Assembly: GCA_031835245.1 (NCBI GenBank)
Contig: JAVKOQ010000220.1
Location: 1 to 64,000, forward strand
DNA length: 64,000 bases
From: Balamuthia mandrillaris
Lineage: Eukaryota; Discosea; Longamoebia; Balamuthiidae
Direction: 5' to 3'
The notes under the pieces are model-generated. The model was not told where the DNA came from. It did not search any database and was given only the letters and a program-made list of their open reading frames with translations. Within the stretch, counting starts at the first letter, position 1. Every line of letters starts with the position of its first letter. The position numbers were made by a program, and so were the translations under genes. Positions 34,983 to 50,234 of this stretch are shown one piece after another.

Positions 34983-36187
34983 AGAGTGAGTCTCGGTGTC
35001 TTCATCCTTCTTTCCTCCTTTTTTGTTGAAGGGGTCCTTTCATTACCTGCTAAGGCTGAAAAATTGATGGTGTTCCTTCTCAACTGGTCGAAGAAACCGG
35101 AGTTGCTTCTTCCCAACTTTACAAGGCTCTCTGGCACCTCCCTTGCTTCCTTTTCCTTTTCCCTTGAGTCTTTTGTTGTGTCTTCCTGTTCTTCTTTTGA
35201 TGTTGCCGTGGAGGACGATGGTACAAAGGAAGACCCTTTGCTTTTGGGCAGAGATTGGAGAGCCTCACAATCGCCTTTGTAGGATTTGATGAATCGGAGA
35301 ATGGTTGTCTTGGAGAACACTTTACTCTCGTACCAAAGCACGAATAACTTGAGTATTTTGTCTTGAATGTCCTGAAAAAAAAAGGAGGTAAGAAGATAAT
35401 GAAACGAGCACAAGCAATAGTAAGAGAGAGAAAAGAGAACACAACAAAGAACGAGATACAAGAGAAGAAATAAAGAGTAAAGTGAAAGCAAACAGAGAAG
35501 AGAAAGAGAATGAGAGAAGAGAAGCATTGAAGAAGCGAAAAGCCAAAGCCAGAGAAAAGAGGAAGTAGAGGAGGCAGGGAGAAAAGAAAAATGAGACACA
35601 AAACCTTTCGCTTATGAACTCTCTCCCAAGTGGCATTGCAGACTTCCGGCAATGCTTCTGCAAATTCTAGCACATAAGAGGACCGCGCATATTCATACCT
35701 TTGGGAAGAAAAGGAAACCAGAGGTAAGCAACAACAATAACACAAAACAAAAACAAAGTAAATCAACAAAAACGAAAGCAAAAAATAAAGAAAAATAACA
35801 AAAAAAAAATGGAAAGGGAGGTCTTTTGGGAAAAGAAAAAGAAAAAGCGAACCTAGGCTTTTCCGCAACGTCGGAGGACTTTCGGCATATGCAATCCACA
35901 ACGTAAAACCCAGCAGAAACAGCCTCCAAGTCGCAGTCCTCAATGAAGGACGTCACGGACTCTGTCAACACCTTCGCCATCTTGGGGAAAAAATAAAGTC
36001 AACAAAAAACAAAGAAGGCCGACCAAGAATGACGTTAAGGGGGGTGGAGGAAAACCTGAATATTAGTCAACGCAAATTGGGCAATGTCCTGCAGCTTGGA
36101 GGCCGAAAGCACTTTTTTCTTCACCACCATCTTTTCGAAAGAAAACAGTTTCTCTCGAAACATTTGCCTTCTCGCACGGTTCATCAT
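34782..36187 (-). CDS. CID-domain protein (SCAF/RPRD-type, RNA polymerase II CTD binding)
   Basis: Exons 36187-36056, 35980-35853, 35698-35605, 35371-35047 and 34915-34782 join in frame to 270 residues. The first four exons encode an eight-helix CTD-interacting domain: LSASKLQDIAQFALTNIQ, VTSFIEDCDLEAVSAGFYVV, DCICRKSSD, LEFAEALPEVCNATWERV and KILKLFVLWYESKVFSKTTI. Such domains read phosphorylation of the Pol II C-terminal repeats in elongation and termination. The remaining part is charged and disordered. The last exon is the weakest part of the model: the acceptor at 34916 was chosen because it gives a hydrophilic, phase-consistent ending, and other acceptors nearby are possible. Confidence 0.8.
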
Positions 36188-37026
36188 TTTTGTTGTTTTT
36201 GATCAACAAAAAAATCTAATCGGTAACGGTTGGTGTGGTAAGGCTTCACTCCTTCACTTCTTCTTCCTTTGCAGGCCAGCACCAAAACACCAAGTGTACC
36301 CAGCAACCCCTAAAACCACCCGTAATGCAGCAAAGGTCTCTCTTTAGTGCAATAATTAATAACAGCTCGTAGAATGACGTCAAGCGCCTTGTGATAAAAT
36401 TTGATGAAATTTCCCGACTTGTCCGCATAATTCTTAGGAGGAACAAATGGCTGAAAAGAAATGGCAAGGGAGTAAAGGGCAGCAAAATAGTCCCTGCGCT
36501 TCCCTGCTACTTTTAGCGGGGTAATGGAGTGTCGACTGGGACTACTGCCAAACCAAACCATTGCGCGCAGTTCAAAAGGAGAATTCTCCTAAGATCTTTC
36601 CAATGAGATGGGAAGATCTCCTCGGAGTTTTATAATAGCCAATCGCCATTCGATATGACAATTTTTGTAGACATTTTTTCCCCGATTCAAAGGAAACCGG
36701 AAGAAAAGGATAAGAAGAACCGAAAACATTGGCAAACGTTATCCCTTCCTTCCCTTTTTTTCCCCCTTTGCTTTTACTGGGTCTATTCTCTCCTCCTGTT
36801 CTTTTTTTTTTTTTCGCTGTGCAAGACCAGCTGCTTGGCTTTTTTTTTGTTTCGATGAGAGTGGCGCTGTGATTTCACTTTTCGCTTGTTTTTAATTTTC
36901 TAATTTTTTTTTTGTACATTCTGTTTGCTGGCGCTTTGCAAAAACGACTCTCTAACCACCACTACTTCCCACGACTCACATTTCTAGAACCCCATCCACG
37001 TTTTTTTTTCCCAAAAAAAACGTTTT
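36188..37026. other. Divergent intergenic region, CID gene and MRH receptor
   Basis: 839 bp. It includes a GTCGAC at 36531-36536 and a pair of AAGATCT/GGGAAGATCT elements at about 36593-36625. A minus-strand frame of 83 codons (36310-36561, MVWFGSSPSRHSITPL) has a protein-like composition but no recognised domain and is not annotated as a gene. Confidence 0.4.
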
Positions 37027-37685
37027 ATGATGTACATTTCTCGTACTGACTCCCCAGAGAACACATTGGCTCGCTTCGTTGGCATGATGCCCCTCTCTCG
37101 CCTGCTACGACACCTCCTCCCCTCCTCCCTCTCCTCCGCCTTTGTGCGCCACGTTCTGGCCTACTGCCTCGTGGCCTTCCTCCTCTCGTCCTCCTGCCTC
37201 ATGCTCCCCGTTTCTGCTGCCACTGAAGCTTCTTCTTCCTCTTCTTCCGCTTGTGCCACCTCGCATACGTTCCCTGCCTCGGGCTTGACCTTTGACTTTG
37301 GGCCGTTGCTCCCCCTTTCTTGGACCCACACTTACTTTGTGTTCCATGCGAGGGATCCGCGAGGCAACCTGCACTTTTGGAGGCCCTGCGGACCGCTCCG
37401 CTGCGACGCCAAGCTCTTGGAGCTGCTCGCCTACGACTCCCCCGTGGCCGTTTCTTCTTCTTCTTCTTCTCCCTTTGAGCTTGACGACTACGACGACTCC
37501 TCTCCTGCTTCCTCACCGGTTGAGGATGTGGAGGTCGCCGCCACTTCTTGCGTTTGGGTTCGTAGTTCCTTTCCCTCCCCCCTCCTTTTTTTCTTCCCTA
37601 GTTGCGCTCTTCCAGTATGGACCGTTTATAACTTCCATTGGATCACGCTTCTTTTCCTTCTCTTTCTTTTTTCTCTTTCCCCCTT

Positions 37686-37725
<40 letters not shown>

Positions 37726-38205
37726 GAAATGTCTATTACTTGGCTACACCATTGTCTGAAATGGTGCTTGGTACCTAGACGTTTCTTATTCCCCCCTTTG
37801 CCCCTCCCCTCCTCCCTCGCCCTTTGTGAAATGCGCTTGTTTGCCACTCACATTGTTTCCTCTTTCCTATCCCCTTGTCCAAGTGTTTTTTTGTTTGTGT
37901 GTTTTTGACGTTATAGGTTGTTTGTTTTCATTTTTGTTTTTTTGGTTTGTTTGGTTGATGGTTGTGTCCGTGTTTTGTCTTGTGAGTTCTTTGATGAGAA
38001 TGTTTTGTTTAGTGTTAGCGTTAGTAGCAGTTTTTTTTTTTGGTGTTTGTTGGTTTTGTTTGCGTTTAGTGTTTTCTATTTGTTATGTCCTGTTCGTTTT
38101 GTTTTTAATTTATTTATTTATTATTGGTTTGTTTCCAGCCCTTTTTCCTCACTCCTGTCCGTGCCCTTTCCTCCTCTTTCTTTTTCCTTTCTCTTTCTGT
38201 TTCTC

Positions 38206-38236
<31 letters not shown>

Positions 38237-38492
38237 TCTCCTCTATGTGTTCTATTTTGGTTGGGCGACTACTAAACGTGAAAGTGTTCTCTTTAATCCT
38301 TTTCTTCAACAATCAACAAAATAGGTGGAAAGTGAAGGACGGTTCCTCTCAAGTGGCACGTTGGCTTCCCAAACGTGGCTTGAAGGCCGAACCTCCGAAG
38401 AAGCGGAGGGGAAGGAAGCGGCACCGGAAGTAGTGGAAGTAGAAGGCAACTTTGCCTTACGTTTTTCCTATGCTTCTCCATCTTCTTTATCC

Positions 38493-38524
<32 letters not shown>

Positions 38525-39344
38525 TGATGCTTCCTCCGCTTCTTCTCCTTCTTTACCTTCGTCCTCTGCACATTCCTCTTTATCTTCTTTTGAAGAAGAT
38601 TCAAAGAGCGATCGTGCAGAAGTCAAAGGTGAAGAAGGGGCAGAACTCCTTTTATCTTCTTTCCACCACAACAATCACTATTCCGCTTCTCTCTTGATAG
38701 ATTTCATTTGTACAGAAAACAAAGAAGAAGAGCAACAACAACGGACAAACAGAAAAGAAGACGAAGAACAAGAACGGCGACGGCGAGAAGGAGCAACAGA
38801 AGGAGATTGGCGGTTGGGACGGTTGGAAGGTTTGGAGCCTTTGTCGATGGTTGCACATGACTACCATCTCCGGTTCTACAGTCGTTATGCCTGTCCTCTT
38901 CACCGTGTGGATGCCTCCTCCTCTTCACACATGAGCAAGAGCGATAGTGGGGTGGATCCTACTGGTAGTGCGTCTTCCTCTTCTTCCTCTTCTAATTCCT
39001 CTTCCTCTGCATCCTCGGCTCGCTATGGATGGGTCATTCTCCCAAGGTAAACTCTTCCTCCTTTTTCTTTGCTTCTGCCTTTCTTGCTTCTTTTCCCTTT
39101 CACACTCCTCACAAGCGCATAAAATAATCACAGTTTATTATTCTTAACGGTGGGGTATCGAGTGGCTGTTCTCCTCTATAACAAATTTCACAGCAACCAC
39201 AACGCGACGTCGGGAGATGTGTTGGACTTGGAGTTGGGACAAGAGCGCTTGTTGCTCGCGGAGACCGGCTCGTGCTCCCCCTCTTGGACTGCGATAGCTC
39301 ACTATCCGCAGCACCTCTTGTCGATTCCTAGAATCATCAAATAA
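37027..39344 (+). CDS. Single-pass receptor with mannose-6-phosphate-receptor-homology-like domain
   Basis: Exons 37027-37557, 38325-39046 and 39134-39344 join in frame to 487 residues. A signal sequence ends near LVAFLLSSSCLMLPVSA. The lumenal part begins with an MRH-like fold (LTFDFGPLLPLSWTHTYFVF, FWRPCGPLRC) and ends with its last strands (SMVAHDYHLRFYSRYACPL). Between them is a long Ser/Glu/His-rich insert including a ten-His run. The splice at 39046/39134 creates a membrane segment (WVILPSLLFLTVGYRVAVLL) followed by YNKF, as in cation-dependent M6P receptors and Atg27-type proteins. A cytosolic tail of about 55 residues has a dileucine-like ERLLL. The likely role is cargo or enzyme sorting between Golgi and endosomes. 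Several in-frame ATGs precede the hydrophobic core, so the exact start is open. Confidence 0.72.
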
Positions 39345-40147
39345 AGAACAAAGAGAGACCTTCATTGCTGTTGCTTTCTTCTTTTTTTTTTCAATATTCT
39401 GCTTATTCGTTGCTCTTCTTATTGTTGTTGCTTTTGCTGATAAGGCAAACTTGTTGATAGACTCAGCGTTCGTTCTCGTCTGTAATTCCTCTCTCTCTCT
39501 CTCTCTCCCCTCTCTTGTCTCTTCTTGTCTCTCTTCTCTCTTCTCTCTTCTCTCTTCTCTCTTCTCTCTTCTCTCTTCTCTCTTCTCTCTTATCTCCGTC
39601 AACTTCATTTTCAGCGAACGAAGGAACGACCCTTTTCCCCTCCCATTTCCCATCCCACAAACCAAAACCTGGCATCCTCTCTCCTCAAATAGTTGAGCCA
39701 CTTGCTAGTCCCAACAACTCCTGGACCGCGCCGGACTTGCCATTCCTGAATGAGTAAAACTCATTTTGGGAATTCACCTATCTTTTTCCGCTCCCATGCC
39801 TCTGTCTTCTCTTGGCACCAAGTTTCTTCTGCTTTCGTTAGAAAAGCAACAAGGAACATAGCCTTGGAGAAGGAGGAATGGGGGTGGAATCCCTTCTTCC
39901 AAAAAAAAAAAAAAAAAAAAAAAAAACCAGATAAACGTAGTAATGAGAAGGAAAGCAGAGAGAGATGAGCTCATAGGAAGGCAAACTTGCAAGGAACGAG
40001 AGCGATGCAAAGCACGCGGAATATGTATGTCGACGAATAAATGTTATCCGTCGACGCGTGCATTACATGTCGACTATAATAAGAATAGTTCATCTATTAG
40101 GTTGATACAGTGTTTAGCTTAACAAACAATTACGAATAAAAAAAGAA
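39345..40147. other. Intergenic region between MRH receptor and NT5DC1
   Basis: 803 bp. It holds CT-rich tracts with a TCTCT pattern (39487-39595), an uninterrupted run of 26 A (39901-39926) and three GTCGAC sites within 46 bp (40029-40074) close to the NT5DC1 start. No gene is seen. Confidence 0.5.
40029..40074. promoter_or_regulatory. Triple GTCGAC cluster upstream of NT5DC1
   Basis: The palindrome GTCGAC occurs at 40029-40034, 40050-40055 and 40069-40074, ending 74 bp before the NT5DC1 ATG. The same hexamer lies within about 150 bp of several other start codons in this window. Confidence 0.4.
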
Positions 40148-40684
40148 ATGGAAGAAAGGACATCGGCGGTGTGCCTGTTGGACTACGACTGGTTGGGTTT
40201 CGATCTGGACCACACGCTCATACGGTACTCCTTGGACAACCTCCACCAACTCTGCTACGACTGCTTCAGGAAGTACCTCATTGAGGAGGTTTGATTTTTT
40301 TTTTTTTGATTTGATATTTTTTTTCGGGTTTTTTTTTTATTTCTGTTGATCTGATTTATTTTTTTTCGATTATATCATTTTTGATGTTTGTTTGTTTGTT
40401 TGGGTTTTTTGTGTGTGAGGTAGGCTGACTATCCCACTGACTTGCTGGACATTCCGTTGAACCAAGAGTTCATCAAGAAGGGGAACGTGGTGGACAGGAA
40501 GCGTGGCAATATCTTGAAACTGGACTATGCTGGCGTTGTTGAGGTTTCTTTCTTTCTTGCTCTCTTTCTTGTTGTTTCCCTTTTTCTTCCTTTCTTGTCG
40601 TTTGTTTTTGTTTCTTTCTTTCTCGCATGTTCGCATTCTTGTTCTCTTTCTTCTGTTCTAATGTCTGCTTTTCGCGCGCTCTTC

Positions 40685-40723
<39 letters not shown>

Positions 40724-40910
40724 CGTTGTTCTCTTCTTCTCATCGTTTGTTCACCGCTCTCTTCTCTCTTCATTCTTTTTTCACAATCAAACAGAGGGGT
40801 TACCATGGTACCAAGCCCATAACCAAAGAGGAACTGGAAAGACTTTACAAGAATGAACCTTTGGCTAACTTTCAAGGACTTAGCACGCCCGACTGGTGGT
40901 CACTTACCAC

Positions 40911-40952
<42 letters not shown>

Positions 40953-41141
40953 CCTCCCTCCCTTCCACATTCCTCCTTTTTTTTTAATGTACGCTTCTTT
41001 TTTTCGCTTTCCCAAGGTTTTTCGAGGTAACGCTGGCTTGGTTGTTTGCTGTTTTAGTGGATCTGGAAGACACCAAAGGAAAGCAACATCAAGAAGAGGG
41101 TAAATTCAACATATGCACTCTCACTTGTTGCGTGCTTTCGA

Positions 41142-41183
<42 letters not shown>

Positions 41184-42331
41184 TTCTCTTCCTCTTTTAT
41201 TGCTAGTCAATATTTATTATAGGGACTATCAAGGGCAGTCAGCAGTCCTGTACGATGCCCTTCTCTATAATTTTGGGCAATGGGGCAAAGGCTGGTACTT
41301 TCCTGCTATCCAAAAAGATCCTTCCAAGTATATCTTTAAACAAACCAAGGTCTCTCGCTCTTCTTTTCTTTATGCAGTTTCTCTTTTATTGTCTCCTTTT
41401 CTTTTCTGTTTCTCAATAAGCCTTTTTATTAGGTTAGAAAATGGTTGGAGGAGCTTCGTAACGTTCATCGGAAGCGGCTTTTCATGGTCACCAATTCCTT
41501 TCCAGAGTACCTCGAAGTTCTCGCCAACTATGCCTTTGGGGAGGATTGGCGCAGTCTCTTTGACTTTATATCCGCTGCAGCTCGTAAGCCCAGTTTCTTC
41601 ACCCAAAACAATGATTACTTTGGTTCGTACCTTTCTTTATCTATTCTTTCTTTCTAATTATTACTTTTTGTTTCCATTCTTATTTCTTCCAATAACAAAA
41701 CAGAGGTTTTAGACCTGGACCTCGACTGTTGCCTCGTCTCCTCAACACCTACTACGGAACTATCCACGGATGAAATCTTTTACGGTGGCAATGCCAAAGT
41801 CCTGTTAGACTTTATGAGAAAAGAAGATGAGAAAAACAACCGCCATGCAAGAAAGCAAGGAGAGGACTATCATCCAAAAGTGCTGTACTTTGGGGATCAT
41901 CTGCAGTACGACGTCTGCATTCCGCTCAAGTTTGGTTGGCACACAGTTGCCATCGTTGAGGAGTTGGAAGAGCTCGAAAAGCTTCAAGGATTGGAGTTCC
42001 CCTCTGACCACACGCCTTACTTGCACGATGCAGAGTACGTCTTTCTTTTTGTTCCCTTTGTGTTGTCATTCCTTTTAACCTCAATGTATGTGTTACAAAA
42101 AGGAATCATCCATGGAGTCGTCACCTGGACGATAACGCCTACTGGGGCTCGTACTTTTTTTGCGATGGCGATGGCGATGGCGACGCAAAGAAGAGGGACA
42201 GCTTTTGGTGCCAGCACATCAAGCAAGGGGCCACTCTCTACGTTCCCTCGTTGGAGCGATTCAGCTGCTTCTCTCCGGATCACACGTTCACCAACAACAC
42301 CTGTTCTGCTTTTCTATCATGTAACAATTGA
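40148..42331 (+). CDS. NT5DC1: 5'-nucleotidase domain-containing HAD protein
   Basis: Eight exons (40148-40288, 40424-40543, 40795-40910, 41017-41099, 41207-41349, 41433-41622, 41704-42034, 42103-42331) join in frame to 450 residues, near the family norm. HAD motif I is LGFDLDHTLIRY (catalytic DxD), motif II is MVTNS in LFMVTNSFPEYL, and the final acidic motif is VLYFGDHLQYDV. Also family-typical are GYHGTKPI, the cap region around GWYFPAIQKDP and the tail YWGSYFF ... LYVPSLERFSCFSPDHTF. It should be a magnesium-dependent phosphatase of the cytosol acting on nucleotides or a related phosphate ester; the substrate of NT5DC1 proteins is poorly defined. Confidence 0.9.
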
Positions 42332-42619
42332 CCCGACTCTTATTTCACTCATCCTGTTCCTCCTCCTCCTCCTCCTCCTCCTCCTTCTCATCCTGCCCCT
42401 TCATCGAGGTTTCACACATCTCCCTCTCTTTTTTGCCGCGTACGTTTTCTTGGAAAATTTTTGGGAAAAAAAATAAATAAATAAATCGGTTCCCGCCAAA
42501 AAAACACCCAACAAACTTCACCTGCGAAAAAGGGCTGGCCAACGCGTGAAAACACCCAAAAAAAAAACAGTTTTTTTTTTTGGATTTTATTTTGTGGGTT
42601 GTTAAAAAAAAAAAGAGAG

Positions 42620-42945
42620 ATGTTGTCATCATCAAAGAAACTGAAGCTTGCAGGAGCTGCGAAGAAAGAGCTCAAGAAGCCATGGGTAGAAAAATAGTTT
42701 CGTACTTTTGATTTTGTTGTTGTTGTTGTTGTTGATGATGAGGGATCCGCTTCAAGATCGTGTGTGTGTTCCTAAAAGTTGCTGACGTTCTTGATTAAAA
42801 ATTTTAGCCGGCCAAAGACAGTGGATGAGGTCGCTTATCAAGAGGAAGTTGTAAATACACTAAAGAAAGCCATTCAGAACAACAACGTACGGCCCTCTTC
42901 TCTTTCTCTGTTTCTCTTTCTCTTTCTCTTTCTTTTCGTCGTTTC

Positions 42946-42989
<44 letters not shown>

Positions 42990-43214
42990 CTCACTAATCG
43001 GATTTGTAGTTGCCGCACTTGTTGTTCTATGGGCCGCCTGGCACTGGTAAAACTTCAACCATCCTCGCTGTGGCGCGTGCTCTCTATGGGTATGCTAATT
43101 TTAACTCCCTTTTCTCTGGCCTTCTTCGTTCTGTTCTCTCGTGTCTTATTCCTTCCTCCTTGGCTCTTTCTCTTTGTTGTTCTCCTCCCCCCCCCTCTCC
43201 CTCTCACTCACTTC

Positions 43215-43271
<57 letters not shown>

Positions 43272-44352
43272 CTTTATTTTTACGTCGATAACCGCAGACC
43301 AGAGTTGGTGAAGAAGAGGGTGATGGAGCTGAACGCCTCCGATGAGAGAGGCATCGGAATCATTCGCGAGAAAGTAAAGACCTTTGCTCAAGTGGCAGCT
43401 GGTAACGCCTCCAACGATGGCAGCAACGAGGGCAACAAATACCCTTGCCCTCCCTTTAAGATCATCATTCTCGATGAGGCTGACTCCATGACCCAAGAAG
43501 CCCAAGCTGCGTTGCGACGCATCATGGAAACGTATTCTAGCGTCACCCGGTTTTGTTTGATCTGCAACTATATCAGTCGGTTAGGCTTCTTCCTCACTTT
43601 CATATCTTCTCTCTCTCACACCTTTTTCTATGCTTTCTTCTCTTCATTTCTTCTGCCAACAAAAACGTTAACATAACAAAATAGGATCATCGACCCAATA
43701 ACGTCTCGTTGTGCCAAGTTTCGGTTTAAGTTGCTGGAAGGAGACACAATGATTGCCAGACTGCAGCACATATGCAACGAGGAGGGAGTAAAGATCGCCG
43801 AAGACACCTTGCGGACGTTGGTGTCAGTTTCGGAGGGCGACATGAGAAAGGCCATCACCACCCTACAGAGCACTCACACCCTTTTGGGCTCTCGGCAGAT
43901 GACCGCTGCTGATGTGTTGAGCACGGCTGGGGTAAGCTGATCCTCTTTTTTTTCTCTCTTTGTTTTGTTTTCTGTTCTATTGTTGCATTGCTATTTTGTT
44001 TACTCCTCCTGCTACAAACACCGTTCTTCATTATTGACCTTTCATGTCATAGGTAATACCTGAAGAAACAATGGAAAAGCTTTTGAACAACTGCAAGACA
44101 AAGAGTTTCTTTCGGTTGCAGGCAGGTGTTCAAGACGTTATGATGGAAGGATACTCTGGACATCAAATCCTCCTTCAACTCTTTCAACACATTCTCAACA
44201 ATGAGCAAGGGTTGAGCAGCGCTCAAAAGTCGGAAATAGCGATCCAACTGGCTCAAGCGGATCATCGTTTGGTGGATGGTGCAGATGAGTTTCTTCAGTT
44301 GTTGGATGTCTGCACTTCTTTGATGCGTGTCTTCACTTCTTCTTCTTCTTAA
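42620..44352 (+). CDS. RFC4: Replication factor C subunit 4 (clamp-loader ATPase)
   Basis: Exons 42620-42696, 42808-42886, 43010-43089, 43298-43579, 43685-43931 and 44053-44352 join in frame to 354 residues. RFC opens PCNA and loads it at primer ends. The N-terminus has [20 protein letters not shown]. Walker A is [12 protein letters not shown] and Walker B is [10 protein letters not shown]. Sensor 1 lies in [11 protein letters not shown], the arginine-finger SRC motif in [12 protein letters not shown], and sensor 2 in [10 protein letters not shown]. The C-terminal collar ends with [12 protein letters not shown]. It follows RFC4 rather than RFC2/3/5 in the PWVEKYRPK and PCPPFKI strings. It is convergent with the TUL1-type gene, with 73 bp between stops. 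Confidence 0.95.
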
Positions 44353-44425
44353 CCTTTCGTATTGATTGCACTCTTTTCACTCGGATTTGTTTTGCTTTTT
44401 GAGGTTTGTCTTTGTTCAACCCATT

Positions 44426-47970
<3,545 letters not shown>

Positions 47971-48270
47971 CTCTTTTTTTTTTTTTTCCTTTTTCCTTTT
48001 CCTTTTCCTTTTTTTTTTCAGTTTTGTTAAAACGAGATCACTTTGTGGTCATTTCGTGGCCGTTTTGTTCTGTGTTGCCACGTCACCGTCTTAGAAATGG
48101 GTGAACATTTTGTGCTGATTTTGTTGTCTTTCGACACGTCATATGTATTAGGTAAACTTTCAAATTAAACTCAACCTATTATGGAATATACCCTAAAAAA
48201 GCATCTTCAGAACAACATAATATGTTTTATTGTCGACAATAGAATATTGCAACGAAGAAAAACAAAAAAG
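47971..48270. other. Bidirectional promoter region, TUL1 and acid phosphatase
   Basis: 300 bp between divergent ATGs. It has a T/CCTTTT-rich tract (47970-48020) and the palindromic TATTGTCGACAATA at 48229-48242, 29 bp from the phosphatase ATG. Confidence 0.45.
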
Positions 48271-50234
48271 ATGAAGCAACCAGCGCGCAACACAAACCAC
48301 TCCCGGTTCTCTCTCGCCTTCCTCCTCTTCTTCTTCCTCGTCTTCTTTTCTTCTTCTTTCTTCTCTTTTGGTTTCGCAGATGCCGATGGCGCCCCCGAGG
48401 GCCTTCATTTCTTTGTGATTGGGGACTGGGGCAGCGCCTTGGGCTCCCGCGACCCCGCCTTTGCCGACACTCAGCGCGCCGTGGCTGCGGCCATGCAGCA
48501 GGTGGCGGAGGAGCACCCCATCTCGTTCGTCGTTGGCGTGGGCGACAACTTCTACGAGGACGGCGTCGTCTCCGTGCAGGATGAGAAGTGGCAAAAAACC
48601 TTTGGTATTTGAATATTGTTTTTTTTTTCGTCTGCGTTTGTTCTTTTGGTTTATTTTATTTTAACTGTTTATATTTTACTTTTTCTTTTTTTCATTATTT
48701 TGTTTATTTTATTTGTTTATTTTATTTTTGTTTTTTGTTTTTTGTTTTTTGTTTTTTGTTTTTGTTATTTTATTTTTATTTATTTTATTTTTTAAATTGT
48801 TATTTTTTTCTATTTTATTTTTTTCTATTTTTTTTCTTTTTCTTTTTTTTGTTATTAACAAAGCATGTATGTATTTTGAAAAAAAAAAAAACAAAGAGGA
48901 GGTCTATGCGGGTGCCGCTCTGCAAAAGCCGTGGTACAATATATTGGGCAACCATGACTACAGGGGCAGCATTGAGGCGCAGCGCCAATACGACCAGCAG
49001 CATCGCCAACAACAACAACAGGGAGAAGGAGTGTTCAAGTGGAACATGCCTTCCTTCAATTACACCCTTTCGGTCCCGCTTTCCTCTGCTTCTGCTCACA
49101 ACGCCACCTTTTGTACGGCTCTTCTTCTGTCTTCTTGTTCTTCTTTCTCTTCTTCTTCTGTTCCTTTTTCTTTCCTTCTTATTTTTATTCCACTTCTTTT
49201 TAGTTTGTTTCCAGGGCTGTTATCTTTCTTTTGTTGATACTAACTAACAAACGAACATAACAGTATTTTTGGATACGACTCCATTCATCCAAGAATACTA
49301 CACCAAACCAGACAACCAACAGATGAAAGACCAACTCCAACAGCAACACTGGCAGGAGCAGTTGAGTTGGTTCAAACAAGAATTGGAACGACTTAATCCT
49401 AGCCATGAAGCGGAAGAAGAAGAACAAAAGTGGATTATTGTGGTGGGGCATCATCCCATTTTTTCCAACAACGAATGGCCGGAGTTGAGGCAGGGAGGCT
49501 ATCAGGAGCTGCAGAACACCTTGTTGCCTTTGTTCAAAAAACATCACGTGGCAGCCTATTTGTGCGGGTATTGTTTCTCCTTCTGTCTTCCTTCTATCTC
49601 TTGCCTGTACCTCTTCTTGATTCTTTCTTTCTGCTCTCTCTTTCTTCTTCCTGCATCCTTCTTGTTTGCTCATTTCTTTCTTTATTTCTATCGCTGGTAA
49701 CTCCGCATCCCAAACAAAAGCCATGTGCATGATATGGAACACGTCTACTCCGAAGGTATCCACCATTTCATCAGCGGCGCTGGTTCTCGCGTCAAGATGC
49801 TTCCCCGCTCCGCCACCACCACACGTGGCATCGCCGCTGTTCACTCCCTCTTCCATTCGGACAAAGCAGGCTTCATGCGAGTACATTTGGAAGAGAGAAC
49901 GATGCACGTCTTCTTCTACGACCATCAAGGCATTCAGGAGTACTCTCATACGTTTTCTTTACGCGAGGTGTATGACTATAGTGACGACGACGACGATCCT
50001 TATGAAGAAGAGGATGATGATGACGATGATGAAGAGGACGAAGAAGATGGAGAAGAGCACGAAGGAGAGCGACAAGACATGCTTTCGGGGACATTGGTGG
50101 TTTGGGTGTTGATGTCGGGAGTGATCATCTTGTTGACGGTCACCGTGACGGTGCTGGCGTTGGCGCTATGGCGCATGCATGCTTCCCAGCAGTTCCAGAG
50201 CGTCTCCTCCACCGCCGCTTTTCAAGAGCTTTAG
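48271..50234 (+). CDS. Purple acid phosphatase (metallophosphatase), membrane-anchored
   Basis: Exons 48271-48604, 48897-49112, 49264-49567 and 49721-50234 join in frame to 455 residues. A signal peptide ([16 protein letters not shown]) precedes the metal-binding motifs in family order: [33 protein letters not shown] and GHVH. This is the ACP5/PAP17-like low-molecular-weight type, with an Fe plus Fe/Zn/Mn centre, acting on phosphomonoesters in lysosome, food vacuole or outside the cell. Unlike soluble relatives, it continues through an Asp/Glu-rich juxtamembrane stretch ([20 protein letters not shown]) into a C-terminal membrane helix ([20 protein letters not shown]) and a short tail. The start was chosen at 48271 rather than an earlier in-frame ATG because it directly precedes the signal sequence. 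Confidence 0.92.

Noticed and set aside
36310-36561. 83-codon minus-strand frame between the CID and MRH genes
   Set aside because: Its composition is protein-like, but there is no homology, promoter or splice context, so it is left unannotated.
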